DNA from: Lactobacillus sp. HBUAS51381
Lineage (GTDB): Bacteria > Bacillota > Bacilli > Lactobacillales > Lactobacillaceae
NCBI RefSeq assembly: GCF_012641095.1
Contig: NZ_JAAVSC010000016.1
Location: forward strand, 1 to 60,379
DNA: 60,379 bases
Direction: 5' to 3'
The position numbers and the translations under genes were made by a program. The notes under the pieces were generated by a model. That model ran no database searches. It saw nothing but the letters and a program-made list of their open reading frames with translations, and had not been told where the DNA came from. Shown piece by piece: positions 44,442 to 53,077 of the stretch (positions are counted from its first letter, which is position 1; the number at the start of each line of letters is the position of its first letter).

Positions 44442-45400
44442 TGTGGAAAACAATTCTCCGGCGTTTCTTAATTATGATTCCCGAAGTCATTATTCTTAGT
44501 ATTCTGGTCTTCCTTTTGGCCAAAGCGATGCCCGGCGATCCCTTCACCGGCTCCATCAACCCCAAGGCGGACCCCGCACAGATTCACCACTTAATGAAAA
44601 TCAACGGTCTGTATGACCCCTGGTACCAGCAATACTGGAACTGGGTGGTCCACCTGTTCCACGGCAACTTAGGGAACAGTTACCAGTACCAAGAACCCGT
44701 TACTCGGCTGATTGGTGGACGGGCGGCTAACACACTCTGGCTCGCCCTCTTTACCATGATTCTGACCTACGTGTTCGCCCTACCCATGGGCGTCTACGCC
44801 GGCCGGCACGAAGGTAAGCTCCCCGATACGATTATCCGGGTCTACACCTACGTGACCTACTGCATCCCCTTCTTCGTTATCTTGGTTATCGGGATTTGGA
44901 TCTTCGGTTACGTGCTGGGATGGTTCCCCACGACCGGGTCGATTTCCTCGGATGCGAATGGTTGGATACAAACCCTTGGCTCGCGGTTCTACCATATCCT
45001 GCTACCCGGTTTACTCGGCGCGTTGTTCGGGACCGTCAACATTGTCCAGTACCTGCGTTCCGAGGTCATTGATGCCAAGCATTCCGATTACGTGCGGACG
45101 GCACGGTCAAAAGGGGTCCCTAGCAAGGATATCTACCGGCACCACATCTTCCGGAATTCTCTGTTACCCATCGCCGCTTTTGCCGGCTACTCCATTACCG
45201 GCCTGCTAAACGGGTCCATCTTTACCGAAACAGTCTTCTCTTATCCCGGGATGGGGTTGCTCTTCGTGAACTCCATTAGCTATCGGGATTACACCGTCAT
45301 CACCGCTTTGGTCCTGATTTACGGGATTTTAAACTTAATTGGTACCCTGTTATCCGATATTATTCTCAGCATTGTCGATCCACGAATTCGAATCCAGTAA
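44441..45400 (+). CDS. oppB: Oligopeptide ABC transporter permease OppB
   Basis: Integral membrane permease, 319 residues, six membrane segments, with the ATPase-contact EAA loop (YVRTARSKGVPSKDIYRHHIFRNSLLP, about residues 214-240) and the first periplasm-like loop after MPGDPF. It forms the translocation channel with OppC. Full length, embedded in oppDFBCA. Confidence 0.94.
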   Translation: MWKTILRRFLIMIPEVIILSILVFLLAKAMPGDPFTGSINPKADPAQIHHLMKINGLYDPWYQQYWNWVVHLFHGNLGNSYQYQEPVTRLIGGRAANTLWLALFTMILTYVFALPMGVYAGRHEGKLPDTIIRVYTYVTYCIPFFVILVIGIWIFGYVLGWFPTTGSISSDANGWIQTLGSRFYHILLPGLLGALFGTVNIVQYLRSEVIDAKHSDYVRTARSKGVPSKDIYRHHIFRNSLLPIAAFAGYSITGLLNGSIFTETVFSYPGMGLLFVNSISYRDYTVITALVLIYGILNLIGTLLSDIILSIVDPRIRIQ

Positions 45401-45415
45401 AGGAGGCTAAACAGA

Positions 45416-46366
45416 ATGGCAGAAAATTTCGAACAACACTCAGATATTTCCGCGGCTGATTTAGCCCGGCTGACACAGGAGGCGCAGGCCGAAGCCACGC
45501 CTTCCACGGCTAAGATTATCTGGAGTGAATTTAAGGCGGACAAGCCCGCTATGGCGGCACTCATCATCATTGTAGGATTCATCCTCTTCGTCATGATTGG
45601 GGCGCTGTTCATCAACACCCCGAAGATGATGGAGACCAACATCATGGGGTACTTCAACCAACCGTTTACCGCCGATTATTGGCTTGGCGCCGATTCCGCC
45701 GGACGCTCGGTGGCTAAACAATTGATTGTCGGCTCCCGGAACTCCATCGGGATTGCCATTGGCCTGACCGTGATTTCTTCAACCTTCGGGATTTGCTGGG
45801 GGTTAATCTCCGGCTACTTCAACGGCTACATCGACTGGGGCATGCAACGGGTCTACGACTTCATGATGATGTTGCCCATGACCATGATGATCATCGTGCT
45901 GGTCACCATCATCCCCCACTACAACTCCGTTACCTTGACGTTCATCTTCTCCATCTTCTACTGGGAAGGGACGTCCCGGCTGATTCGCTCACGAACCTTG
46001 GCCGAGTCGGAAAAGGACTACGTGGCCGCTTCTAAGGCTTCCGGAACCAGTCACTGGAAGATTATCTTTAGAGAAATCATGCCCAACATTTCTTCACTGA
46101 TTATCGTTGACTGTACTCTGTCCTTCGCCGAAAACATCGGGGTTGAAACCGGGCTTTCCTACCTGGGCTTTGGGCTCCCCGCTCAGACACCATCGTTAGG
46201 GACGATGATCGCCAATGCCAATGACCCCAACAACATCACGCAATACTGGTGGACTTGGTTCCCAGCGGCATTAGAAATCATTATTTTATGTTTATCAATC
46301 AGCTACGTTGGCCAAGTTCTTCGCCGTGCCGCGGACTCATCGCAACGACAAGGATCCGTTAACTAA
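45416..46366 (+). CDS. oppC: Oligopeptide ABC transporter permease OppC
   Basis: Second permease subunit, 316 residues, with a cytoplasmic N-terminal extension of about 45 residues, then six membrane segments and the EAA loop (YVAASKASGTSHWKIIFREIMPN). AAAGGAGG ribosome binding site. The gene is followed by 140 bases before oppA, long enough for separate processing or a weak internal promoter, but no terminator is visible. Confidence 0.94.
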   Translation: MAENFEQHSDISAADLARLTQEAQAEATPSTAKIIWSEFKADKPAMAALIIIVGFILFVMIGALFINTPKMMETNIMGYFNQPFTADYWLGADSAGRSVAKQLIVGSRNSIGIAIGLTVISSTFGICWGLISGYFNGYIDWGMQRVYDFMMMLPMTMMIIVLVTIIPHYNSVTLTFIFSIFYWEGTSRLIRSRTLAESEKDYVAASKASGTSHWKIIFREIMPNISSLIIVDCTLSFAENIGVETGLSYLGFGLPAQTPSLGTMIANANDPNNITQYWWTWFPAALEIIILCLSISYVGQVLRRAADSSQRQGSVN

Positions 46367-46506
46367 GCTGCGAACCTGTAACCCATTTGAGGAGATGGTG
46401 GCCACTCAAGTAGTCTCTGTTCAACCTAATGTCGTGACGCGTGATCCTGAGGAGAATCACCCGCCTGTCTCATAGAGGATTTTTAAAATCAAGGGGGAAA
46501 CATAGT

Positions 46507-48333
46507 ATGGATAAGAAAAAGCTCGCCTTGTCCGCCATGGCGGTTCTCGCAACCGTCAGTCTCGCGGCTTGTTCCAGCAAAAGTTCATCCAGTTCCAAGA
46601 GCGGTACTAGCGGCGCTTCCGTGCAGTTGAAGACCGCCTACAACAACACGAAGTCTACGGATAAGACCGCCACGAAGAACAGTACATTAAAGCTTGCCGA
46701 ACCAAACGACTCGCCATTCCAAGGGATCTCTGACCCCGTCTTATCGACCAACTCTGAAGATGCCGATGTCTTCTCACCAGGTGGTGACCAAGCCAACAAC
46801 ACCAACGGCTTGTTCCACACTGATAAGAACTTCAAGATCATCAAGGGTGGCTTAGCCAACCAGACGATTAACCGGAAGGCCAAGACCGTCACGATTACGT
46901 TACGGAAGAATGCCAAGTGGTCCAACGGTGATCCCGTTACCGCTAAGGATATTGAATATCCATATGAAGTGATCGCCAACAAAAAGACGACTTCACAACA
47001 ATATTCCGCCGACTTTAACAACATTAAAGGGATGGCGGCCTACCACACGGGTAGTGCCAAGACTATCTCCGGAATCACCTTCCCCGATGGTCAAAAAGGC
47101 CGGACTGCCGTTATTCATTTATCGAAAGTTACGCCAGCCATGCAATACCTGGGGAACTCCTTCATCTGGGGAACTGTTGAACCTTACGAGTACATCAAGA
47201 ACGTCCCAATTGCAAAGTTAGCTTCCTCCACGCAAGTTCGGAAGAACCCGATCTTCACGGGTCCTTACAAGCTGGATAAGGTGGTCGAAGGTGAATCTAC
47301 CACTTGGTCACCAAACAAGTACTACTATGGCAAGACGCCTCAGATCAAGCACATCACAATCAACGTGGTTTCTTCCAACAACATCGACAAGGCTATCCAG
47401 TCTAACAAGTATGACTTCACGATGCCTTATGGTGTTCTACATGGGACCGACTACAAGCAATTGAAGAGTGTTAAGAACTACAAGATCACGGGTCAACCAG
47501 CGCTGTCTTACGACTACTTTGGCTTTAACGTGGGTCACTACGATACCAAGACCCAAAAGAACGTCATGGACAAGAACAGCAAGATGGCCAACAAGAGCTT
47601 ACGTCAAGCTATGATGTACGCCCTGAACCTCGATGCCATCAGCAAGAAGTTCGGGAACGGAATCACTTGGCGGGCCAACACCCTGATCCCACCAATCTTC
47701 CAGAAGTACTGGGATTCTTCAGCCAAGGGCTACCCACTGAACATCAAGAAGGCCAACAAGTTGCTGACCGACGCTGGTTACAAGAAGCGTGACGGCAGCA
47801 AGTGGCGTTCCGATCCTAATGGCAAGAAGTTAACCATCTACTTTGGTACCATGACAGGGACCTCTGCTCAAGCCGCCGAATACCAAGACTACCTGCAACA
47901 ATGGCACAAGGTTGGTTTGAACGTGAAGTTTGCCACGGGTAAGACGATGGAAATGAACAGCTTCTACTCCACGTTGCAAGCACCTAAGCAAAACAAGATC
48001 GACGTCTACGCGGCTGCCTGGGGCTTATCATCCGAACCTACCCCTACGCAACTCTACGGTGAAGACGCTGCTTACAACATGGGTCACTTCGTTTCTAAGA
48101 AGAATACCCAATTGATGAACAACATGAACAACAGCAAAGCTTGGAACGAAAACTATCGGATCAAGGCCTTCAAGCAATGGCAAGAATACATGAATGATCA
48201 AGCGGCCGTTGCCCCTGGTTCATTCAGTTACAACTGGGCACCCGTTAACAAGCGGGTTAAGGGCTTCAACATGAGTCCTGCCAACAGTAACTTCTGGTCT
48301 GGATTATCCTTAACCTCTTCAAGTTTGAAGTAG
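46507..48333 (+). CDS. oppA: Oligopeptide-binding lipoprotein OppA
   Basis: Substrate-binding lipoprotein of the importer, 608 residues. A Lys-rich start, hydrophobic core and lipobox LAAC (Cys at residue 21) give a lipid-anchored mature protein, followed by a Ser-rich linker. The SBP_bac_5 fold is seen in the LRKNAKWSNGDPVTAKDIEY block. It captures extracellular peptides and passes them to OppBC. The ATG at 46507 follows AAGGGGGA; the frame extends upstream to 46441 but lacks a signal there. Its codons are more strongly optimised (AAG, AAC, GGT) than those of its neighbours, as expected for high expression. Confidence 0.95.
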   Translation: MDKKKLALSAMAVLATVSLAACSSKSSSSSKSGTSGASVQLKTAYNNTKSTDKTATKNSTLKLAEPNDSPFQGISDPVLSTNSEDADVFSPGGDQANNTNGLFHTDKNFKIIKGGLANQTINRKAKTVTITLRKNAKWSNGDPVTAKDIEYPYEVIANKKTTSQQYSADFNNIKGMAAYHTGSAKTISGITFPDGQKGRTAVIHLSKVTPAMQYLGNSFIWGTVEPYEYIKNVPIAKLASSTQVRKNPIFTGPYKLDKVVEGESTTWSPNKYYYGKTPQIKHITINVVSSNNIDKAIQSNKYDFTMPYGVLHGTDYKQLKSVKNYKITGQPALSYDYFGFNVGHYDTKTQKNVMDKNSKMANKSLRQAMMYALNLDAISKKFGNGITWRANTLIPPIFQKYWDSSAKGYPLNIKKANKLLTDAGYKKRDGSKWRSDPNGKKLTIYFGTMTGTSAQAAEYQDYLQQWHKVGLNVKFATGKTMEMNSFYSTLQAPKQNKIDVYAAAWGLSSEPTPTQLYGEDAAYNMGHFVSKKNTQLMNNMNNSKAWNENYRIKAFKQWQEYMNDQAAVAPGSFSYNWAPVNKRVKGFNMSPANSNFWSGLSLTSSSLK

Positions 48334-48354
48334 GCTAGCGCTAATTTCGGCTAA

Positions 48355-49098
48355 CTAAACCGTCACATCCTTTGAGATGCGGCGGTTTTTTTGTTGCACA
48401 CCCGCCACGGCCAGCTTCTTTAGAAATTCGCGCTGGCCAACCCGATTCACATAACTGACGATTAACCCAAAGACGCCACCGGGGAGCAGAACGACCACCA
48501 CTGGTGCAATCGCCATGACCGTTGCCGTCACGGGGCTAGGATGACTGTGCATCCGAGTCGACAGGCCTGCAATCAGCGGCAGCAAAGGAATCAGACTCAC
48601 CGGACACCCTTGCGCGACCCATGGATGCGTCCGACTCAACCATAATTGACTTACGCCGACCGCCACCAGCCAAAAGCACAGGCCCCCACCGGCCTCAAGA
48701 ATGGCCCCGGTCATCGAGGTCGCTAGTGGTGCGACCATTATCGCGTATTCTCGCGGCAATGGGGCCAACACATTCAGCACCATTAAGAGGGCCAGGCCAT
48801 ATACCATATTCAGTAGACTCACGCCCACCACTTGCGTCCATGCCTGCCAGACGCACGCCTCAAGGCTTGCCCATCGTCGAATAAGGGGTAAAAGGAAGAT
48901 CCCCGGCAAGAGGAGCAGTCCCAACCCAATTGGTGGTAAATTCGTCATTTGGAAATCCCCCGTCACATAACGATGGAACTTCAGCAGCACTGCGGGTCCC
49001 TGTAACCAGAGTCCCCCAACGCCTAAGGCTAGACTCAACCACAATAACCCCACCTGTTGCAGCGCTAGTAGTCTTAGCCGTCTTGTCAGATCATTCAT
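48355..49098 (-). CDS. Hypothetical polytopic membrane protein
   Basis: A 247-residue protein with six predicted membrane segments and short charged ends; no family recognised. The ATG at 49098 (or the adjacent 49101) is preferred because GGGGGA lies seven bases upstream; the longer frame has no ribosome binding site. Its last codons overlap the hairpin that ends the convergent oppA transcript. Confidence 0.7.
   Translation of the reverse strand: MNDLTRRLRLLALQQVGLLWLSLALGVGGLWLQGPAVLLKFHRYVTGDFQMTNLPPIGLGLLLLPGIFLLPLIRRWASLEACVWQAWTQVVGVSLLNMVYGLALLMVLNVLAPLPREYAIMVAPLATSMTGAILEAGGGLCFWLVAVGVSQLWLSRTHPWVAQGCPVSLIPLLPLIAGLSTRMHSHPSPVTATVMAIAPVVVVLLPGGVFGLIVSYVNRVGQREFLKKLAVAGVQQKNRRISKDVTV
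48357..48392 (+). terminator. Terminator of the opp operon
   Basis: Stem AAACCG...CATC / GATG...CGGTTT, then T-tract; it overlaps the 3' end of the convergent membrane-protein gene. Confidence 0.75.
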
Positions 49099-49614
49099 CA
49101 TACGTCCCCCACTCGTCTTGATTTCTATACGCGTCACTATACGCGAAATGCCCGCTCTTGCCAAGGCCAGTTTTGCCGTCATGCCGGCGTTTATAAGCAT
49201 TTTTATGGTTAGCTCAGCCATGACTGGTCGGGCTAAACATGCCCCTATTTCACAGCCGAAAATTTCGCGTGATATTTATTTTATTATCAGTCGATCCACC
49301 CCGTAATCCGTCCCATCTCCGATCCTATTTCGTCACTGGTCGTCAACACGCGATTCACCTCTACGGGTTGACTGTCTACCCATCCTCGTTCCGAGTGAAA
49401 CGCGTCCTTTAACGCGACTAGCCGCCTGATACGGCCCACTCACGTTTTTCACGCGGGTGCCCGTAGATTTTTTTGTTATCCGCCAGCCCCGTAAAATACG
49501 GGTTTTTCACGTCCTTTCACTATAAGACGGGCAATTAAGTGCTTACACAATCGCCAATAAATGATATAGTATAGGTAAAGTACCAACATGTCTCGTGAAG
49601 GGGTGGCATTCTAT
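49099..49614. promoter_or_regulatory. Intergenic region with the usp promoter
   Basis: Gene-free stretch of about 515 bases between divergent genes. The usp promoter is TTACAC, 16-base spacer, TATAGT (49543-49570). A T-rich hairpin (ACGGGT...CCGTAG with seven T, about 49457-49479) and a second short one near 49490-49510 lie upstream. The rest shows no frame or repeat I can identify. Confidence 0.55.
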
Positions 49615-50070
49615 ATGTTACAACAATACAAGAACATTCTGGTTCCCGTTGACGGATCTAAGGCAACCCAACCAGTTTTAGAAAAAGCAATTGAAGTCGC
49701 AAAACGTAACCAAACACATCTTGATATCTTAAACGTCCTGGAAGTTAACCAATTCAGCGATACTTACGGTGGTGCTGTGAGTGGCGATGTTATTTACAAG
49801 CTCTCACAAGATGTTCAAGACCGGCTGGAAAGCCTGAAGCAACAAGCGATCAATGCCGGTGTTCCCGATGTCAGCATTCACGTGCGGTTTGGGAATCCTA
49901 AGCCCGTTATTGCGCGGGAATTCCCTGCGGACCACGGTTCAGAATTAATCGTGATTGGCTCGACCGGTCTGACGGCTGTTGAACGGTTAATGGTTGGTTC
50001 CGTGACCAACTACGTCAGCCGTTCTGCAATCTGCGACGTGTTGATTGTTAAACCAGAATTATCCAAATAA
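49615..50070 (+). CDS. Universal stress protein (UspA family)
   Basis: A 151-residue single-domain UspA protein. The ATP-binding pattern is present: NILVPVDGSKAT at the start and GSTGLTAVERLMVGSVTNYVSRSAICDVLIVK at the end (G-2x-G-9x-G-S/T type). Such proteins rise under starvation and acid stress; the direct role is not known. The ATG at 49615 follows AAGGGG by eight to ten bases; an earlier ATG at 49588 lacks a site. Own promoter. Confidence 0.93.
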   Translation: MLQQYKNILVPVDGSKATQPVLEKAIEVAKRNQTHLDILNVLEVNQFSDTYGGAVSGDVIYKLSQDVQDRLESLKQQAINAGVPDVSIHVRFGNPKPVIAREFPADHGSELIVIGSTGLTAVERLMVGSVTNYVSRSAICDVLIVKPELSK

Positions 50071-50163
50071 GTTAATGCTTAAGATGGCCTGCCGCGTTTG
50101 CGGTGGGTCATTTTGTCTGAAAGGCCCCATAACCTCCGCTTAACTATTAGAAAGGAACCCCCT

Positions 50164-51051
50164 ATGCATTGGTCTTACACCCTTCCGCTTCCCATCTCGC
50201 AGGCCCCACAACCGCTCCGTCAATTGCTCATCGCGTGGCGGATTCCCAAACACCTCATTCACGATTTACGTCACAACCGACGCGTCCTTGTCAATGGTCA
50301 TTACCGCTCCATGAACCAACCCGTCTACGGCGGCGAGATTGTTCAGCTCACCTTTTTGCCCAGTGACTTTGTCGAGCCCTTTCCCGATGTCGCCCCAGAT
50401 AGCGCCGCCACCGTCGCCGTTCTCTATGAGACGCCCGACCTACTGGTGATTAACAAGACCCGGGGGAGTAAAACCCACCCCAATCAACCGGACGAACGGG
50501 GAACAACGCTGAACCACGTGGCCGCCTACCTGGGAGAAACACAACCGGGCCCCTACATTCTCAGTCGGTTAGATCAGGAAACCACCGGCGCCTTAATCAT
50601 GGCTAAGACGCCCGCCGTGGTTCCAATCATGGTCCGCAACATTGCCGATAAACGCGTTCAACGAACATACCTAGCGTGGGTTCACGGGGAACTACACGGA
50701 CAGGGTACCTTCACCGAACCAATCGGTCGCGATCCCCACGACCGGCGCAAACGCCAAGTCAACGGCGCTCAGGCCCAAGCCGCCATCACCCATTATGATG
50801 TCCTTGACCAGCAACCCCAGGCCACGTTAGTGAAGTTATGGTTGGAAACCGGCCGGACCCATCAACTACGCGTACATCTCGCCGCCGCGGGACACCCACT
50901 GATTGGTGACCCGTTATACGGTCCCCCCAGTCAAAACCGTTTACGGCTCCACTGCTGGCGTTTGGCCTTCCCCCAGCTCTTTACCCTCGACGCGCCACTG
51001 ACGACCATAACGGCCCCCGTACCGGCAGATTTTGCCCAATTCACCGTCTGA
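50164..51051 (+). CDS. RluA-family RNA pseudouridine synthase
   Basis: A 295-residue enzyme converting specific uridines in rRNA or tRNA to pseudouridine. An N-terminal S4-like part (residues about 15-70, KHLIHDLRHNRRVLVNGH) is followed by the catalytic domain with the nucleophile Asp in SRLDQETTGALIMAK and the ETGRTHQLRVHLAAAGHPLIGDPLYG motif. The usual HRLD is SRLD here, which is tolerated in the family. The ATG at 50164 follows AAAGGA. The exact target uridine cannot be assigned. Confidence 0.92.
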   Translation: MHWSYTLPLPISQAPQPLRQLLIAWRIPKHLIHDLRHNRRVLVNGHYRSMNQPVYGGEIVQLTFLPSDFVEPFPDVAPDSAATVAVLYETPDLLVINKTRGSKTHPNQPDERGTTLNHVAAYLGETQPGPYILSRLDQETTGALIMAKTPAVVPIMVRNIADKRVQRTYLAWVHGELHGQGTFTEPIGRDPHDRRKRQVNGAQAQAAITHYDVLDQQPQATLVKLWLETGRTHQLRVHLAAAGHPLIGDPLYGPPSQNRLRLHCWRLAFPQLFTLDAPLTTITAPVPADFAQFTV

Positions 51052-51171
51052 GTATCTCGTAACGACATCCAAAATCTTAATCGTCAGATTTTGCACGATA
51101 AGGACGATTGCGGTTGTTAATCATTGTTTTTCGGTATACTGGATTCAGTTGAAATGGCTAGGGGGGATTTG

Positions 51172-51258
51172 ATGCGCTGGCAACAAAAACTGGCCCTAAT
51201 CATTCTCGCGGGGATGTTAGCCATCTTATTGGTTTGGGGAGTACTCAACTTAAACTAG
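51172..51258 (+). CDS. Small single-pass membrane peptide, 28 residues
   Basis: Starts MRWQQKLALIILAGMLAILL and ends GVLNLN. A GGGGGG ribosome binding site, a TATACT -10 at 51134-51139, a continuous hydrophobic helix and a strong terminator just behind it support a real gene. No family recognised and no partner visible. Confidence 0.6.
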   Translation: MRWQQKLALIILAGMLAILLVWGVLNLN

Positions 51259-51270
51259 TTTGATAAAGTG

Positions 51271-51317
51271 AAACGTAGCGTAACACCGGGTGCGGCCGGG
51301 TTACGCTACGTTTTTTT
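51271..51317 (+). terminator. Strong terminator after the 28-residue peptide gene
   Basis: Stem AAACGTAGCGTAAC / GTTACGCTACGTTT, then T-tract. Confidence 0.9.
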
Positions 51318-51352
51318 GATGTCCTAAAGGTTGAACGCCCAACGTCGAAACA

Positions 51353-51626
51353 CAAAAAAACCGGAGTAACCAGCTCCGGTTCCCACTAGCATCATTGAGT
51401 ATACCCAACATTCTCGAGTTTGTAGTCAGGAAAACGCTGTTTACTCAGCTTAGCCATAATCTCAATATGTCGTATTGAGCAATCCAACTGAATCGATCGG
51501 GAAATCCATTCAGCCGATATGTAAAGGTAACTCTAATGTTTACGATAAGAGCTACTTTCACAAAGTCGAGAACCCGTCAAACTGCCGAATTATTCGGGCT
51601 TCTCTGAAAGATTGATTGGTATTACA
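51353..51626 (-). ncRNA. Candidate structured RNA of about 274 nt downstream of the kinase operon
   Basis: The minus-strand promoter TTGCAA-16-TATACT (51633-51660) and terminator CCGGAG/CTCCGG with seven T (51353-51381) define a transcript. Between them are hairpins GAGAAGCCCG/CGGGTTCTC, CTGAAT/ATTCAG and CTCAAT/ATTGAG. The only plausible frame is a 21-codon one (51402-51467, starting MAKLSKQRFP) without a ribosome binding site. No known RNA family is recognised. It lies in the gene-free stretch 51319-51747. Confidence 0.55.
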
Positions 51627-51632
51627 CACCTC

Positions 51633-51660
51633 AGTATATCAGATGGCAGTAGAATTGCAA
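51633..51660 (-). promoter_or_regulatory. Promoter of the 274-nt RNA
   Basis: TTGCAA, 16-base spacer, TATACT on the minus strand, with an AT-rich upstream part. Confidence 0.65.
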
Positions 51661-51747
51661 GCGCTTTCTGCAGCTCGCTTATCCTTATGATTACTTTTAA
51701 GTTAATTGTTTCATCAAACAAACTTTGTGAAATTTCCAATGCTTGAA

Positions 51748-53073
51748 CTATCCCTTCGGTAGGGCCACAATGAGCTGACCCCAGTGCAGCTTAATCTGTA
51801 GGGTACTGGTCGCCGAATGGGGCAGTGACCGCTGTAATTTCGAGAAATTCAACTCACCGTGTTCCGCAATGACCCGATGTTTCCCGTCCACTTTGGCATC
51901 CGGTGGCACCGGGAAGGTCAGCGACAGGCGCAACAGCCGCGACGTTTCCGTGAGTTCCAATGTAATCATCGGGGGTTGAATGTGGCTAATCCCGGGCAAA
52001 ATCGGCGGTAACGCCTGGTCCACTAGGGTGCCCATCTCCTTAAGGACGGCGACCGTTGCCGTCAACGGGGCCGGCACCTTTACGAAGAGTTGGACCCCCT
52101 GTTCACGCGCCAACAGGTAGTTGTGATAAAGCCCATAGCGTAGACCCGAACTGGGGATCGTTGACAGGTCATCAATCGTCAATTCTGCGGCATTACTGGT
52201 CGTCCACCCCGACCGAATATCAATATAGAGTTGCCGAAACCCGTCATAGTCTTGGTCTTCCAGATAGCCGCCTAGCCCCAACAACATATTTTGATAGTCG
52301 TGGCTAAACTTACGCACCGTTGCCAGCTGCCGGTTCAGCTCCGTCGTATACTGTTCGCGAAACGCCTGTTGCTGGACTTGCAGCTGGAGATGTTCTTCTT
52401 GTAAGTGGGTCTGAATCAGCATATAGGTGCTCAGTGTCAGTCCGACCACCAACGTGCCGGAGATTCCCGCCAAAAAGATCAGGTAATGATCCGAATCAGC
52501 CAGGCTCTGCAGGGAATACTCGAAGAGAATGTACACCAACCCCAAGACCGTCATGAAGATCAAGAATAGGTACTCCGTGGACCGCCCCAGCATGGCCTGA
52601 ATCAGATTTTCCATTGGCGCTCGCGTGAGTAAGATACCCATTGCAATCAGGGTAAATAGCACGGTATCAATGGTGAGCTCCGTCAACGTCCCCCAAACAC
52701 TAGACGCAAAGCTAACGCTCGTTAATCGAATCGTACCAGCAATCACCGACATATCCACAAATTCGGTCAGCAAGTAGGCCAAGATTGAAACATCGATAAA
52801 GGCTGGGAGGTATTGCCAGTTATTTTGAAAGGCCAGCATGCCCACCTCAAAGCCCAGTAACGCAATGATGGGAAACATGCCCAGTAACGTACTCTTCGCC
52901 GTAAAGGGATTCAATAAGTCGAGGGCCATGAATCCCAGACCCACCAACGCACAAAACAGTAAAAAGTTCTTTTTCACCCGCAAATGGGGAAACCAATAGT
53001 ATTGAAAATAAACGAACCAAAACACCAGTGAAAAGTCCGCCATCGCAAAGCTGACCGCATCTACCGTAATCAT
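51748..53073 (-). CDS. AgrC/PlnB-like sensor protein with degenerate kinase domain
   Basis: A 441-residue membrane protein: about seven membrane segments (residues 1-220), a coiled coil, then the histidine region RKFSHDYQNMLLGLGGYL with the phospho-acceptor His. The ATP-binding part is eroded: the N-box position reads GTLVDQALPPILPG instead of LLDNAIEA, and the glycine box is missing altogether, the C-terminus ending in LQIKLHWGQLIVALPKG. It may therefore be a pseudokinase that senses and accepts but cannot phosphorylate. It lies four bases behind the intact kinase gene in the same operon. GGGGAGGTGAG ribosome binding site. Confidence 0.82.
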   Translation of the reverse strand: MITVDAVSFAMADFSLVFWFVYFQYYWFPHLRVKKNFLLFCALVGLGFMALDLLNPFTAKSTLLGMFPIIALLGFEVGMLAFQNNWQYLPAFIDVSILAYLLTEFVDMSVIAGTIRLTSVSFASSVWGTLTELTIDTVLFTLIAMGILLTRAPMENLIQAMLGRSTEYLFLIFMTVLGLVYILFEYSLQSLADSDHYLIFLAGISGTLVVGLTLSTYMLIQTHLQEEHLQLQVQQQAFREQYTTELNRQLATVRKFSHDYQNMLLGLGGYLEDQDYDGFRQLYIDIRSGWTTSNAAELTIDDLSTIPSSGLRYGLYHNYLLAREQGVQLFVKVPAPLTATVAVLKEMGTLVDQALPPILPGISHIQPPMITLELTETSRLLRLSLTFPVPPDAKVDGKHRVIAEHGELNFSKLQRSLPHSATSTLQIKLHWGQLIVALPKG

Positions 53074-53077
53074 TTAC

